64,000 nucleotides of DNA, taken from the NCBI GenBank assembly GCA_025362035.1, contig JANYIN010000126.1, forward strand, positions 34,527 through 98,526, read 5' to 3'. The stretch is from Gemmatimonadaceae bacterium. GTDB lineage: Bacteria > Gemmatimonadota > Gemmatimonadetes > Gemmatimonadales > Gemmatimonadaceae. Below are positions 1-7,960 of the stretch, one piece after another; the stretch's first letter is position 1, and every line of letters starts with the position of its first letter. Both the position numbers and the translations under genes were made by a program. A model generated the notes under the pieces. It was not told where the DNA came from, did not search any database, and was given only the letters and a program-made list of their open reading frames with translations.

Positions 1-94
1 CGTACTCGAACTGAATCTTGCGCTCGACTCGCTCGACTCGAACGCACCGATCCACTTCGGTTGTGTTCCAGCAGCAACTGGCGCGCAAAGGTGA
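1..94 (+). CDS. kdpC: KdpC, C-terminal end only (partial, runs off the window)
   Basis: The second forward frame is open from the window edge to a TGA at 92-94. It reads VLELNLALDSLDSNAPIHFG and then a short tail ending GAQR. KdpC proteins end in a very similar VxELNLALDxLD segment, so this is the last ~30 residues of the KdpC subunit of the Kdp K+-ATPase, with a tail slightly longer than in E. coli. KdpC is a single-pass membrane subunit that helps KdpB bind ATP. The stop overlaps the GTG start of kdpA (GTGA, 91-94), so the two genes are translationally coupled. In the usual kdpFABC order kdpC lies downstream of kdpB, so kdpC directly upstream of kdpA is a rearrangement. Identification rests on a short segment but the match is specific. 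Confidence 0.8.
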   Translation, partial: VLELNLALDSLDSNAPIHFGCVPAATGAQR

Positions 95-1800
95 CGAGCT
101 CCGGCGCGCTGCAATATGCGCTCTTTCTCGGCGCCGTCACGGCGCTGGTGCGACCCTTGGGAGCGTACCACGCCCGCGTCTTTGCCGGCGAGCACACGTG
201 GTTCGATCCGGTGTTTCTGCCGCTGGAACGTGGAATTCACCGGATCGCAGGCATCGATGCGCGCCGGCAAATGTCGTGGCGCAGCTATGCCGGTGCGTTC
301 GTATCGTTCGGTGGCGTCGGGACGCTGCTGCTTTACGTGATTCTCCGCGTGCAGGTGTGGCTACCGCTCGCGGCAAACGTTGCAGGCATCACCACTCCGA
401 TGACGCCCGACCTCGCGGCCAATACTGCGATCAGTTTCGCGACGACCGCGACGTGGCAGGCATATAGCGGCGAAACGACGATGACCTACCTTTCGCAGCT
501 CGTAGGTCTCACGGCGCAGAACTTTATTGCGGCGGCCGCCGGACTGGCCGTGGGTATCGCGTTCATCCGCGGCCTTGCCAACGAACGATCGAATTCCCTC
601 GGCAATTTCTGGGTCGACGTGGTACGCGCGCTCGTTTGGGTGCTCCTTCCCATGTCGATCATCGGGGGACTGGTGCTCATCTGGCAAGGTGTGCCGATGA
701 CCATCGCCCCGTATCTCGTCGTGACCACGCTCGAAGGCAGCGCGCAGACAATTGCCGCCGGGCCAGTCGCGGCACTCGAGTTCATCAAGCAGCTTGGCAC
801 TAACGGGGGAGGCTTCTTCAACGCCAATGGCGCACATCCCTTCGAAACCCCCTCGCCCCTGGCCAACCTGCTCGAACTGCTCGCCATCGCCGTGCTCCCC
901 GCCTCGCTTCCGTACACCTTCGGGCGCATGACCAGACGCGCCCGAGATGGTTGGGTGCTGTACTGCGTGATGGTCGCATTGTGCATCGGTGCTATTGTCG
1001 TCGCGCATCGAGCGGAGCAGCGCGGCACGCCGGCGCTCATGCACGCTACGGGAGCCGCAACTGCACCCAACCTCGAGGGGAAGGAAGTGCGATTCGGCAT
1101 TGGCGGTTCCGTGCTGGCGGCGGTGGCTACGTCAATTGGCGCCACGGGCTCGACCAACGCGATGCATGACAGTTTTACTCCGCTCGGCGGGGCCGTGCCG
1201 TTCGCGAACATGCTTCTCGGCGAGATCGCCTTTGGCGGGCTCGGAACAGGATTGATCAGCATTGTACTCGTGGCGATGCTCGCGCTGTTCATAACAGGCC
1301 TGATGATTGGCCGGACGCCGGAGTACCTTCGCAAGGTGATCGGTCCGCCAGAACTGAAGTTGATGATGTGGTACCTGCTCGCGGCGCCTGCAGTCGTGCT
1401 CGTGTTGACCGCCGCCGCCGTCGCCGTGCCTGCTGGACTGGCGGGGCTGAAATGGAACGGCGGAATGCACGGCTTCACCGAGATCTTCTTCGCGTACGCG
1501 AGCGCGTTCGGGAATAACGGGCAGAGCTTCGCCGGACAGAGCGCGAACACTCCTTTCTGCAACGTCACCACGGCCATCGCGATGATGGCCGGTCGATTCG
1601 GCCTTGTCATCCCCGCGCTGGCGCTCGCAGGACAGCTCGGCTCCGCGCGCACACGAGTCCACGAAGGTGCGGTGCCGACCGCCACCATGCTGTTTGGGGG
1701 TATCGTCCTCGCGACCGCCATCGTGATGGGCGCGCTCACGTACCTTCCTGCCTTCGCGTTGGGGCCGGTTTCGGAACACCTGTCCATGAGGGGGCGATGA
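91..1800 (+). CDS. kdpA: Potassium-transporting ATPase subunit A (KdpA)
   Basis: KdpA is the K+-selective channel-like subunit of the inner-membrane Kdp ATPase, used for high-affinity K+ uptake. The 569-residue product has the family length and the selectivity-loop signatures WQAYSGE, LGTNGGGFFNANGAHPFE, GSTNAMHDSFTPLGG and AFGNNGQSFAGQSANTPF. It also has the conserved MIGRTPEYL and EGKEVRFG segments and many hydrophobic helices. The GTG at 91 is preferred over the TTG at 61 because it overlaps the kdpC stop and places LQYALFLGAVTALVRPLG at the N-terminus, as in other KdpA proteins. In the third selectivity loop the tripeptide is Ala351-Thr-Gly where E. coli has Ser-Cys-Gly. The next gene overlaps by ATGA. 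kdpB is not in the window and presumably lies further upstream. Confidence 0.96.
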   Translation: MTSSGALQYALFLGAVTALVRPLGAYHARVFAGEHTWFDPVFLPLERGIHRIAGIDARRQMSWRSYAGAFVSFGGVGTLLLYVILRVQVWLPLAANVAGITTPMTPDLAANTAISFATTATWQAYSGETTMTYLSQLVGLTAQNFIAAAAGLAVGIAFIRGLANERSNSLGNFWVDVVRALVWVLLPMSIIGGLVLIWQGVPMTIAPYLVVTTLEGSAQTIAAGPVAALEFIKQLGTNGGGFFNANGAHPFETPSPLANLLELLAIAVLPASLPYTFGRMTRRARDGWVLYCVMVALCIGAIVVAHRAEQRGTPALMHATGAATAPNLEGKEVRFGIGGSVLAAVATSIGATGSTNAMHDSFTPLGGAVPFANMLLGEIAFGGLGTGLISIVLVAMLALFITGLMIGRTPEYLRKVIGPPELKLMMWYLLAAPAVVLVLTAAAVAVPAGLAGLKWNGGMHGFTEIFFAYASAFGNNGQSFAGQSANTPFCNVTTAIAMMAGRFGLVIPALALAGQLGSARTRVHEGAVPTATMLFGGIVLATAIVMGALTYLPAFALGPVSEHLSMRGR

Positions 1801-2999
1801 GCGACGACCACGCTCCACAACCGCCGGAGCGCCGCGCTGCACAGCGTGAGACCCCGGATTTCCTCCAGTTGGTGCGTCAGCGGGAGCGTGGCAAGCTCAA
1901 ACTGTACGTAGGTTCCGCCGCTGGTACCGGCAAGAGCTACCGGATGCTTGAGGAAGCCCATGATTTGCGGCGGCGCAACGTCGACGTCATCGTGGCATTC
2001 ATCGAGACGCACGGCCGATCGGAGACGCAGGCGCAAGTGCGTGACCTGGAGATCGTGCCCCGCCAAAAAATTGAATACCGCGGGGTGACGCTCGAAGAAA
2101 TGGATGTGGACGCCATCGTCGCGCGGCGCCCGAACGTGTCCGTCGTCGACGAGCTTGCGCACAGCAATGTCCCCGGCGCGCGACACCGAAAGCGGTGGGA
2201 AGACGTGATGGAGTTGCTCGATGAGGGGATCAACGTCATTTCCGCCCTCAACGTGCAGCACATCGAGTCGCTGAACGACGTCGTCGCGTCCACGCTGGGC
2301 GTCACCGTGCGTGAGACCGTGCCCGATTGGGTGGTGGCGACAGCCGACCAGGTCGTCAATCTGGACATCTCGGCGGAAGACCTGCGACAGCGCCTGCGAG
2401 AGGGGAAGATCTACTCGCCGGACAAGATTGACCGAGCGCTGAAAAACTTCTTCACCGACGAGAATCTCACCACGCTGCGCGAACTCGCGTTGCGGGAAGT
2501 CGCGGGTGCGGTAGACCGATCGCGCGAAGAGATCGTACGCCGGGAAACCGGCGACGTGCCGGCAGCGCCACGCACGATGGAGCGCGTGCTCGTCGCGATG
2601 TCGAGCAATCCTCCCTATACGGCAGCCTTGCTGCGCAAGGCAAGTCGGATCGCCGGGCGTCTCAACACGGACTGGTTCTGCGTCTACGTACAGACCGTCG
2701 GCGAGCGCGCCGATCGAATCGATAGCACCGTGCAGCGAAAGCTCGTGGATAACATCCAGCTCGCGCAGACGATGGGTGCGGAGGTCGTGAAGCTCGAAGG
2801 CGAGGAGGTTGCCGACGTGATCTGTCGGTTTGCGATCAAGAAAGGCGTCACACTCCTGATCGTCGGCCAGAGCAAACGCTCGCGGTTGCACCAATTCTTC
2901 AAGGGATCGGTGGTGGATCAACTCGTGAACAACAGCGCCGGGCTCGACGTGCTCGTCGTGTCGTTCGACGCGCAAAAGCCGGCCGGAGGGCGACCATGA
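1797..2999 (+). CDS. kdpD: KdpD sensor domain plus universal-stress domain, without kinase
   Basis: This 400-residue protein corresponds to only the cytoplasmic N-terminal part of KdpD (about 890 residues in E. coli). Residues ~30-240 form the KdpD domain with a Walker A motif GSAAGTGKS (39-47), IETHGR and VDELAHSNVPG. Residues ~262-390 are a universal-stress-protein-like domain starting RVLVAMSS. There is no transmembrane block, GAF, HisKA or HATPase domain, and the stop is clean. The gene overlaps kdpA and the next gene by ATGA, so it is in the Kdp operon. In full-length KdpD this region binds ATP and modulates kinase/phosphatase balance; in some Gram-positive bacteria the USP part binds c-di-AMP. 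The inferred role is a soluble K+ or stress sensing module partnering with the next gene product. Confidence 0.9.
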   Translation: MSDDHAPQPPERRAAQRETPDFLQLVRQRERGKLKLYVGSAAGTGKSYRMLEEAHDLRRRNVDVIVAFIETHGRSETQAQVRDLEIVPRQKIEYRGVTLEEMDVDAIVARRPNVSVVDELAHSNVPGARHRKRWEDVMELLDEGINVISALNVQHIESLNDVVASTLGVTVRETVPDWVVATADQVVNLDISAEDLRQRLREGKIYSPDKIDRALKNFFTDENLTTLRELALREVAGAVDRSREEIVRRETGDVPAAPRTMERVLVAMSSNPPYTAALLRKASRIAGRLNTDWFCVYVQTVGERADRIDSTVQRKLVDNIQLAQTMGAEVVKLEGEEVADVICRFAIKKGVTLLIVGQSKRSRLHQFFKGSVVDQLVNNSAGLDVLVVSFDAQKPAGGRP

Positions 3000-4006
3000 G
3001 AATCAGCCATCGGCTCTATTTGACGGTTACGCCGGCGATCCTGGGCGTCTTTCTGCTGGCCGGGTTGGCCTATTGGGGCCAGTACGCCCGTTCCGCGCCC
3101 GTCATGGTAGTCGTGCTGGGAGCGGTGGCAGTCGTCGCGTCGCTCGTGATGACGTGGTCCAACGCGCGCTATGTGGCGCGCCGCATCGAACGACTGGCAG
3201 GAACGGCGGCGTCTACGAGCGCGCCAATTGCGCCGCCCGATACTGAAATCACACCTAGCTCAGCCGACACATCTGAGCCGCCGGACGAAATCGACCAGAT
3301 CGAACGCGCCGTCGACCGGCTCAGCAACGCCATCGAGCTTGCCGAAACGAGTCGCTTGAGTCGCGACCAGCAGTATGAGCGCCGCGTGCACGATTACGCG
3401 CTCCTGCTCGCATCCATCGCCGACGTGTCCGCAAAACGATTGGAGGAGGTGCGCCTGCCGCTGCACATTCTGCTGGAGAATCACTTCGGGGATCTCAACG
3501 AGAATCAGGAGGAGATGCTGGGCGCCGCAAGAACCGCAGCGGAAGCCGCCGACGCGGACATGCTGAGTCTCCGTCAGATTGCCGCCATCGACCTCGGCGA
3601 GAAGCCCATGCGGTACGACCGCATGAAGCCGGCGGAGATCATCGACGCGTTGCGGGCGTTGTTGCTCGCGACCGCCGGAGACGCCGGTGTCACGCTGGAA
3701 TTCGACATCGAACCCGTGTTGCCGGCCATTCACGGTGACCGAGTGCGCTTGCAGGAGGCGTTCGCTACGCTGCTCAAGGAATGCATCCGTGCCGCACGAC
3801 GTGATTCTCGGATCCGAGTAAGCGTTGCCAGGGCGGGTCACCTGATTCGGTTCATGGTTCGCGGCGCGGGTGCAATAACGCCGACCGTACGCTGGGCTGC
3901 CGGTATTCGGGTCATGCAGGCGCATAGCGGCACGGTCGAACGACTGCCGGATGGCTTGTCCATTGAATTGCCCTCGGACACCGCATCGCGTGTCGGGCCG
4001 ATGTGA
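2996..4006 (+). CDS. Membrane-anchored degenerate histidine kinase (pseudokinase) of the Kdp operon
   Basis: The 336-residue product has two transmembrane segments (~9-28 and ~35-54), a HAMP-like stretch (~55-117), a predicted DHp helix pair (~128-200) and a remnant HATPase-like region (~210-330). The H-box, normally HExRTPL, reads EEVRLPL (150-156), so the phospho-accepting His is Glu150. The N-box reads TLLKECIRAA instead of NLLxNAxK, and no DxGxG or GxGLG ATP-lid motif is present. The tail WAAGIRVMQAHSGTVERLPDG is still recognisable as the G2-region descendant. It overlaps the KdpD-like gene by ATGA. It probably no longer phosphorylates and may act as a scaffold or membrane anchor for the soluble KdpD sensor. 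The assignment rests on motif positions; ancestry is likely, function is inferred. Confidence 0.72.
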   Translation: MRISHRLYLTVTPAILGVFLLAGLAYWGQYARSAPVMVVVLGAVAVVASLVMTWSNARYVARRIERLAGTAASTSAPIAPPDTEITPSSADTSEPPDEIDQIERAVDRLSNAIELAETSRLSRDQQYERRVHDYALLLASIADVSAKRLEEVRLPLHILLENHFGDLNENQEEMLGAARTAAEAADADMLSLRQIAAIDLGEKPMRYDRMKPAEIIDALRALLLATAGDAGVTLEFDIEPVLPAIHGDRVRLQEAFATLLKECIRAARRDSRIRVSVARAGHLIRFMVRGAGAITPTVRWAAGIRVMQAHSGTVERLPDGLSIELPSDTASRVGPM

Positions 4007-4214
4007 ACGCAGACGTGAGCAGCATCGCCTGAGTCTCGCGGTTCGGCCGTGGACGCTGGTGTGAGGCAAAGTGCCCCACCTTCGTGGCAGAACTTTCAAC
4101 GCAGCTCCGCTGCCGATGGTGTGACGTTGCGCCGCGCGGGCCATTCCCTTACCATCGTTGCCCCGAGGCCAGCACAAGAATCAAACGATCCCCTACCTCG
4201 TTTACGCGGAGCCT

Positions 4215-4925
4215 ATGGATGTACGAAGCACACCGACGGCGAGTGTCGCTGTAGTTTCCGAAGACGGGGCGTTGATCGAACGCGTCGCTGGTATTCTTGG
4301 CGACGAGAGCACGGAGGTGGTTGGGCACCACGTGCGTGCGACCTCAGCCAAAGACGCGTTCAAGCTCGATCGTCCCGACATCGTCGTGTTCGATCGCGCG
4401 ATTCCCGGAGACATCTGTTGCCGCATTCGTCATCTCCGTCGGCGTTGGCCAACCATCGAGGTCATCGTCGTGAACGTCCTCGATGAAGAGGACGCCGCGC
4501 GCATGCTCGATACGGGTGCTGATGACGCGATTCTCGCCAGTTCGTCCCTGCTCATCCCGCGCCTAAATGCCCATGCCAGGCGTGTGCGGACGGTGAATGC
4601 CGGAAGCCGGATTGCCGTGGGCGACATCGTCTTCGACCGGGAGTCGCGTCGCGTTTGGTGTGCCGGACGCGAAGTGGACATGACACCCCGCGAGGTCGCA
4701 ATGCTCGATTGCATGTTCTGGCACGCGTCACGGCCGGTGAGCGTAACCACACTCGCTGACTTCGTGTGGGGTGACGCGGACGAGACCGACCGGCGGAGCG
4801 CCGTAGAGGTCTACATCGGCTATGTCCGCAGGAAGCTCGCATCCAGCCGATCAGTCGTGATCCGCACCGTGCGTCAGGTGGGGTACCAGTTCGTGTCGCG
4901 GCAACAAGGCGACGGCCAGAAGTGA
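4215..4925 (+). CDS. OmpR/KdpE-type response regulator with degenerate receiver
   Basis: The 236-residue protein has an N-terminal receiver (~8-120) and an intact winged-helix DNA-binding domain (~130-230) with LTPRE-like MTPREVAMLD, VEVYIGYVRRKL and IRTVRQVGYQF. The phospho-acceptor Asp60 is present (VVFDRAIPG) and an acidic pair is present (Glu16-Asp17). The conserved switch Thr/Ser is Asn87 and the conserved Lys of the KPF motif is Ala108, so canonical phospho-switching is doubtful. ATG 4215 is chosen because the receiver begins just after it, although an in-frame TTG at 4158 would add 19 residues. It lies 208 bases after the pseudokinase gene and is probably the KdpE-equivalent regulator of this operon. 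It is more divergent than ordinary KdpE. Confidence 0.82.
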   Translation: MDVRSTPTASVAVVSEDGALIERVAGILGDESTEVVGHHVRATSAKDAFKLDRPDIVVFDRAIPGDICCRIRHLRRRWPTIEVIVVNVLDEEDAARMLDTGADDAILASSSLLIPRLNAHARRVRTVNAGSRIAVGDIVFDRESRRVWCAGREVDMTPREVAMLDCMFWHASRPVSVTTLADFVWGDADETDRRSAVEVYIGYVRRKLASSRSVVIRTVRQVGYQFVSRQQGDGQK

Positions 4926-4985
4926 CGGAATGGCATGAGCGCAAGTTGGGCGGAGACAACACTACCTCCTCCCCGCGAGCCGCCC

Positions 4986-6491
4986 ATGTATTCCTGCGTT
5001 GTTCGTGCCCGTGTACAACTCGCTTTCGACCGCGTCGCTAGACGGCTCCTCCTGCTTTCCGCGCTGGCTTCGGTCGCGGCTCGGCCCGTCGAGTCACAAC
5101 TGGTGACACCGAAGACCGTCCCGGTATTTCAGGACGAGCAGTTCGCGCTCTACCCGTCCAGTCGTCCCGGGCTCGGCGGCGCCTACATCGCGCTCGACGA
5201 TACCCTCGCCGACCCATTCGTGAACCCGGCGAAGGCCCTGCGGCTGCGCGGTTTGGCGATTACCACCGCGCCGTACTCCCACGGCATCTCGGGTAGTCGC
5301 GGCGGGGGACGCACGTTGCCGCTCGGGGTCCTCGCGGGCTCCGGAACGTGGGCTGTTGCGGTTCTGGCCGCCATGCAGGAACTCGATCGCGCCGGCCCGA
5401 TCTGGAATAGACCCACGAGTGAACGCACGGCAAGCAACCAGTACGTCAGCGGGTCACTCGCGCGGCGCGTGGCACCGGGCGTGTCGGTTGGCGTCAGCGG
5501 CTTTCATGCCGATCTTGCGGCCGTGGACGGAGTGGATCTCCTCTATGCGGGGAGTGACCGCATCGACCAGAGCGGCTCCCTGACCGACGTCCGACTCGGC
5601 GCAACAAAGGAATGGGAGCCCGGCCATGTACTCGAACTTCTCGTCTTGAGAAACACGACGAACATGCGACATGACGTCCACTATACCACGTATAGTTGGG
5701 AGCCGGTGTCCCACACCTCGACGATGATGCAGCGCCAGGACACAAACCTCGACCAGACGAACATCTGGGGCGCACACACCCAATACGTGCGACCCGTTGG
5801 TGCGGAGGGCTGGCGGATTGGCGCGCTGGCGACCGTGAACCGCCTCGATCATCCAAAGATTCCGAACTACACGTTGCAGAATCTCCCGCGAGACCCGGGA
5901 GCGACGACCGCATTCAACTGGGGCATGGGCGCGGCGCGCTCGACTCCCGAATTCACCTTTGCGGTGGACGTCATCCTCGAGCCGATGGTGTCCGACACAT
6001 ATGCGGATGCAGCGACGAACGTGACGCGGACGAATGGCAGCGTCATTGCGGCGGGTGACAAGACCGTAGAGAACCACTTCCGGTTCCACAACAGCAAGGC
6101 GCGAATCGGTATCGGACGCATGTGGGGCGCCGATACCGCTTCGCACGGGTCGTTTGCGGCCGATTTCAGCCTCGCCGCGTACTCCATTTCATACGACCTC
6201 CTTCAGACGAACAACATCACTGGCGCAGCGCGAAGCCAGCACGAGAACTGGGTCGAGTCAGGACCCACGATCGGCATCCGGTATCGCTCGAGGGACTTCG
6301 AACTGTCGTACGCTTTCAGAACGAGCTGCGGAACGGGCGGCTGCGATTTCCTGTCGCACGGAGATTTCGTGGTGGTGACAGCGCCAGCGGAAAGCACCGG
6401 CGGCATCATCGCCGCGCCAAGCTCTCCGCTTTTCCTGCAAAGCGGGAGCGAGACGAGTCACCACTTCATGATATCGGTGCCCATTCGATAG
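4986..6491 (+). CDS. Predicted outer-membrane beta-barrel protein, family not recognised
   Basis: The 501-residue product begins with a signal peptide (Arg-rich start, hydrophobic LLLLSALASVAARPVES). It then shows alternating polar/apolar strands with many Tyr, Trp and Thr residues, typical of an outer-membrane barrel. The start of the mature part, FALYPSSRPGLGGAYIALDD, resembles the beginning of FadL/PorV-like barrels, where a Gly-rich segment and an NPA-like motif follow (here FVNPAKALRLRG). There is one CGTGGC segment near the C-terminus that could form a disulfide. ATG 4986 is preferred over ATG 4935 because it places the signal peptide correctly. It is downstream of the regulator by 60 bases and could be co-transcribed. 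No specific function can be assigned. Confidence 0.6.
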   Translation: MYSCVVRARVQLAFDRVARRLLLLSALASVAARPVESQLVTPKTVPVFQDEQFALYPSSRPGLGGAYIALDDTLADPFVNPAKALRLRGLAITTAPYSHGISGSRGGGRTLPLGVLAGSGTWAVAVLAAMQELDRAGPIWNRPTSERTASNQYVSGSLARRVAPGVSVGVSGFHADLAAVDGVDLLYAGSDRIDQSGSLTDVRLGATKEWEPGHVLELLVLRNTTNMRHDVHYTTYSWEPVSHTSTMMQRQDTNLDQTNIWGAHTQYVRPVGAEGWRIGALATVNRLDHPKIPNYTLQNLPRDPGATTAFNWGMGAARSTPEFTFAVDVILEPMVSDTYADAATNVTRTNGSVIAAGDKTVENHFRFHNSKARIGIGRMWGADTASHGSFAADFSLAAYSISYDLLQTNNITGAARSQHENWVESGPTIGIRYRSRDFELSYAFRTSCGTGGCDFLSHGDFVVVTAPAESTGGIIAAPSSPLFLQSGSETSHHFMISVPIR

Positions 6492-6512
6492 AGCCGCTCC
6501 TATGAATCGCGA

Positions 6513-7940
6513 TTACGCCTTTCGATCGATACATGCCGTGAAATTCGGATTGCCAACTTGCTCATCCGTTGTGACGGGCAGGTTGACGTCCGTTCCGAAC
6601 ACACCGCCCTTGAAGTGTGGTCCCACGGGAAACGTATCCGAGCCATCCGGCGCACGACCGTAATCGCGAATCAACCGTCGCAGGTTGCCAAGCCGGTGGC
6701 CGCGGCCGAATTGCCAGAATGCCATCTCCCGAAACAGCAGATTGACTCGACCACTGGTCGTTCCAGGATCGGCCAATGGTGGCATGATCGGCGTTGTAAG
6801 CCCGGGGTGTGGGGAGCTGGGCGGAGTGATCTGCACCGGGCTCCCCCGCAGTGCATTGAGGATGGTCATCATCCCGGCGGGGTTTCCAGCCTGCAGAGCA
6901 GCTTCTGCCTCGATCAAGCGGGCATCGAGGCCATGCGTGACAGCCACCGGTGAGGTCTGCCCCCAGAGACTGTCCACCTGAATGACGAACGTGTTGCCAT
7001 CCTGCGCCTTCACGTTCGTCGATCCACTGAGCTTGTAGTGCGCTGGCACGCGAGGATCGAACGCCGAGTAGAAGGGAATCGCATTCCTGACGAAGATGGT
7101 GCGCCCATTCCCCTGCAGGCTGTCGCTCACCGAGTACCGGTTCTGGCTGGCGGCCTGATCCCAGAGCGTGTTGATGCCACCCGTGAGCGAAGCGGTGGCA
7201 TCATATCGAAAACCGGTAGGAATGCCAGCCACCAGCGCCGCAGCGGCTGGCGCGTTGGCCAGACCGGTCCCGAGCAACGCGCGCGCCTTTGCGATGCGCG
7301 CCGCCCGGTTGATGGTGATGCTTGCTGCATCCGTCTGTGATGCGGTAAGCGAAATAGCGGTGTCGAGCGATGACGAGGCCACGCCAAAAACGGCACTCAC
7401 TGGGAGAGGCTGTCCGAATATCGGCGCGTTGCCGGTGCCGTCGCTCAACGGTATACCGTTGCAGAAATCCGACGCGAGTTGCAACTCGGCGAAGCCGCGA
7501 GCGAAATACATTTCCGCGACATCGGCCACTGGTGAGGGCTTGTACAGAGTCAGCAGCGTGATCGCCTGGTTGGCGTCCGTGCGAACGCGGTACAACGCGC
7601 GCAATTGGGCGTTGACGCTGCCGTTGTTCAATTGAATGGAGCGCTGGTCCGTCTCGTCGTTCTGGACGAATGTCGAACTGCTCACCCATTCGTCGGCCAG
7701 AAGACCGCCGAACATCCAGGTGCTCTCGCCATCCGCCGTGGCGCTGCGCAGCCGCGAGAGGGCGCCGTTGCGCACGGCCGTTGCCCCGCCCGCGGACTGC
7801 ACTGAGGAGGGATCGATGATGGTGGGATTGGGCGCGTCCAGCAAGTTCGTCTTGACGGTGTCGCACGCAGCCGTCGCGGCGGCGGTGCTCAGCGCAAGCG
7901 TCATCGCGACAGCCCGGCCACTCCGTAGGGAATATCTCAT
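6513..7940 (-). CDS. SusD/RagB-like nutrient-binding outer-membrane lipoprotein
   Basis: The 475-residue protein starts with a lipoprotein signal ending ATAAC (Cys26). SusD features follow: helical TPR-like segments, LLADEWVSSSTF, a conserved ALYRVRTDANQAITLL helix, EMYFARGFAELQLASDFCNGIPLS, and a C-terminal LFREMAFWQFGRGHRLGNLRRL block. SusD-like proteins sit on the cell surface and hand substrate to a SusC channel. It follows the susC-like gene on the same strand with a 20-base gap, as expected for such pairs. This subfamily is the one common in Gemmatimonadota and often annotated RagB/SusD. Substrate cannot be deduced; the divergent amidase suggests it need not be a glycan. Confidence 0.88.
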   Translation of the reverse strand: MRYSLRSGRAVAMTLALSTAAATAACDTVKTNLLDAPNPTIIDPSSVQSAGGATAVRNGALSRLRSATADGESTWMFGGLLADEWVSSSTFVQNDETDQRSIQLNNGSVNAQLRALYRVRTDANQAITLLTLYKPSPVADVAEMYFARGFAELQLASDFCNGIPLSDGTGNAPIFGQPLPVSAVFGVASSSLDTAISLTASQTDAASITINRAARIAKARALLGTGLANAPAAAALVAGIPTGFRYDATASLTGGINTLWDQAASQNRYSVSDSLQGNGRTIFVRNAIPFYSAFDPRVPAHYKLSGSTNVKAQDGNTFVIQVDSLWGQTSPVAVTHGLDARLIEAEAALQAGNPAGMMTILNALRGSPVQITPPSSPHPGLTTPIMPPLADPGTTSGRVNLLFREMAFWQFGRGHRLGNLRRLIRDYGRAPDGSDTFPVGPHFKGGVFGTDVNLPVTTDEQVGNPNFTACIDRKA

Positions 7941-7960
7941 GTCAGTGGGTGGTCGAAGGG

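Noticed and set aside
61..90. TTG 61 as the start of kdpA
   Set aside because: The GTG at 91 overlaps the kdpC stop and fits KdpA N-termini; the extra ten residues do not.
486..2975. Long open frame of 829 codons on the minus strand across kdpA and the KdpD-like gene
   Set aside because: It is antisense to two clearly recognised genes; long antisense frames are common at this GC content and the sequence matches nothing.
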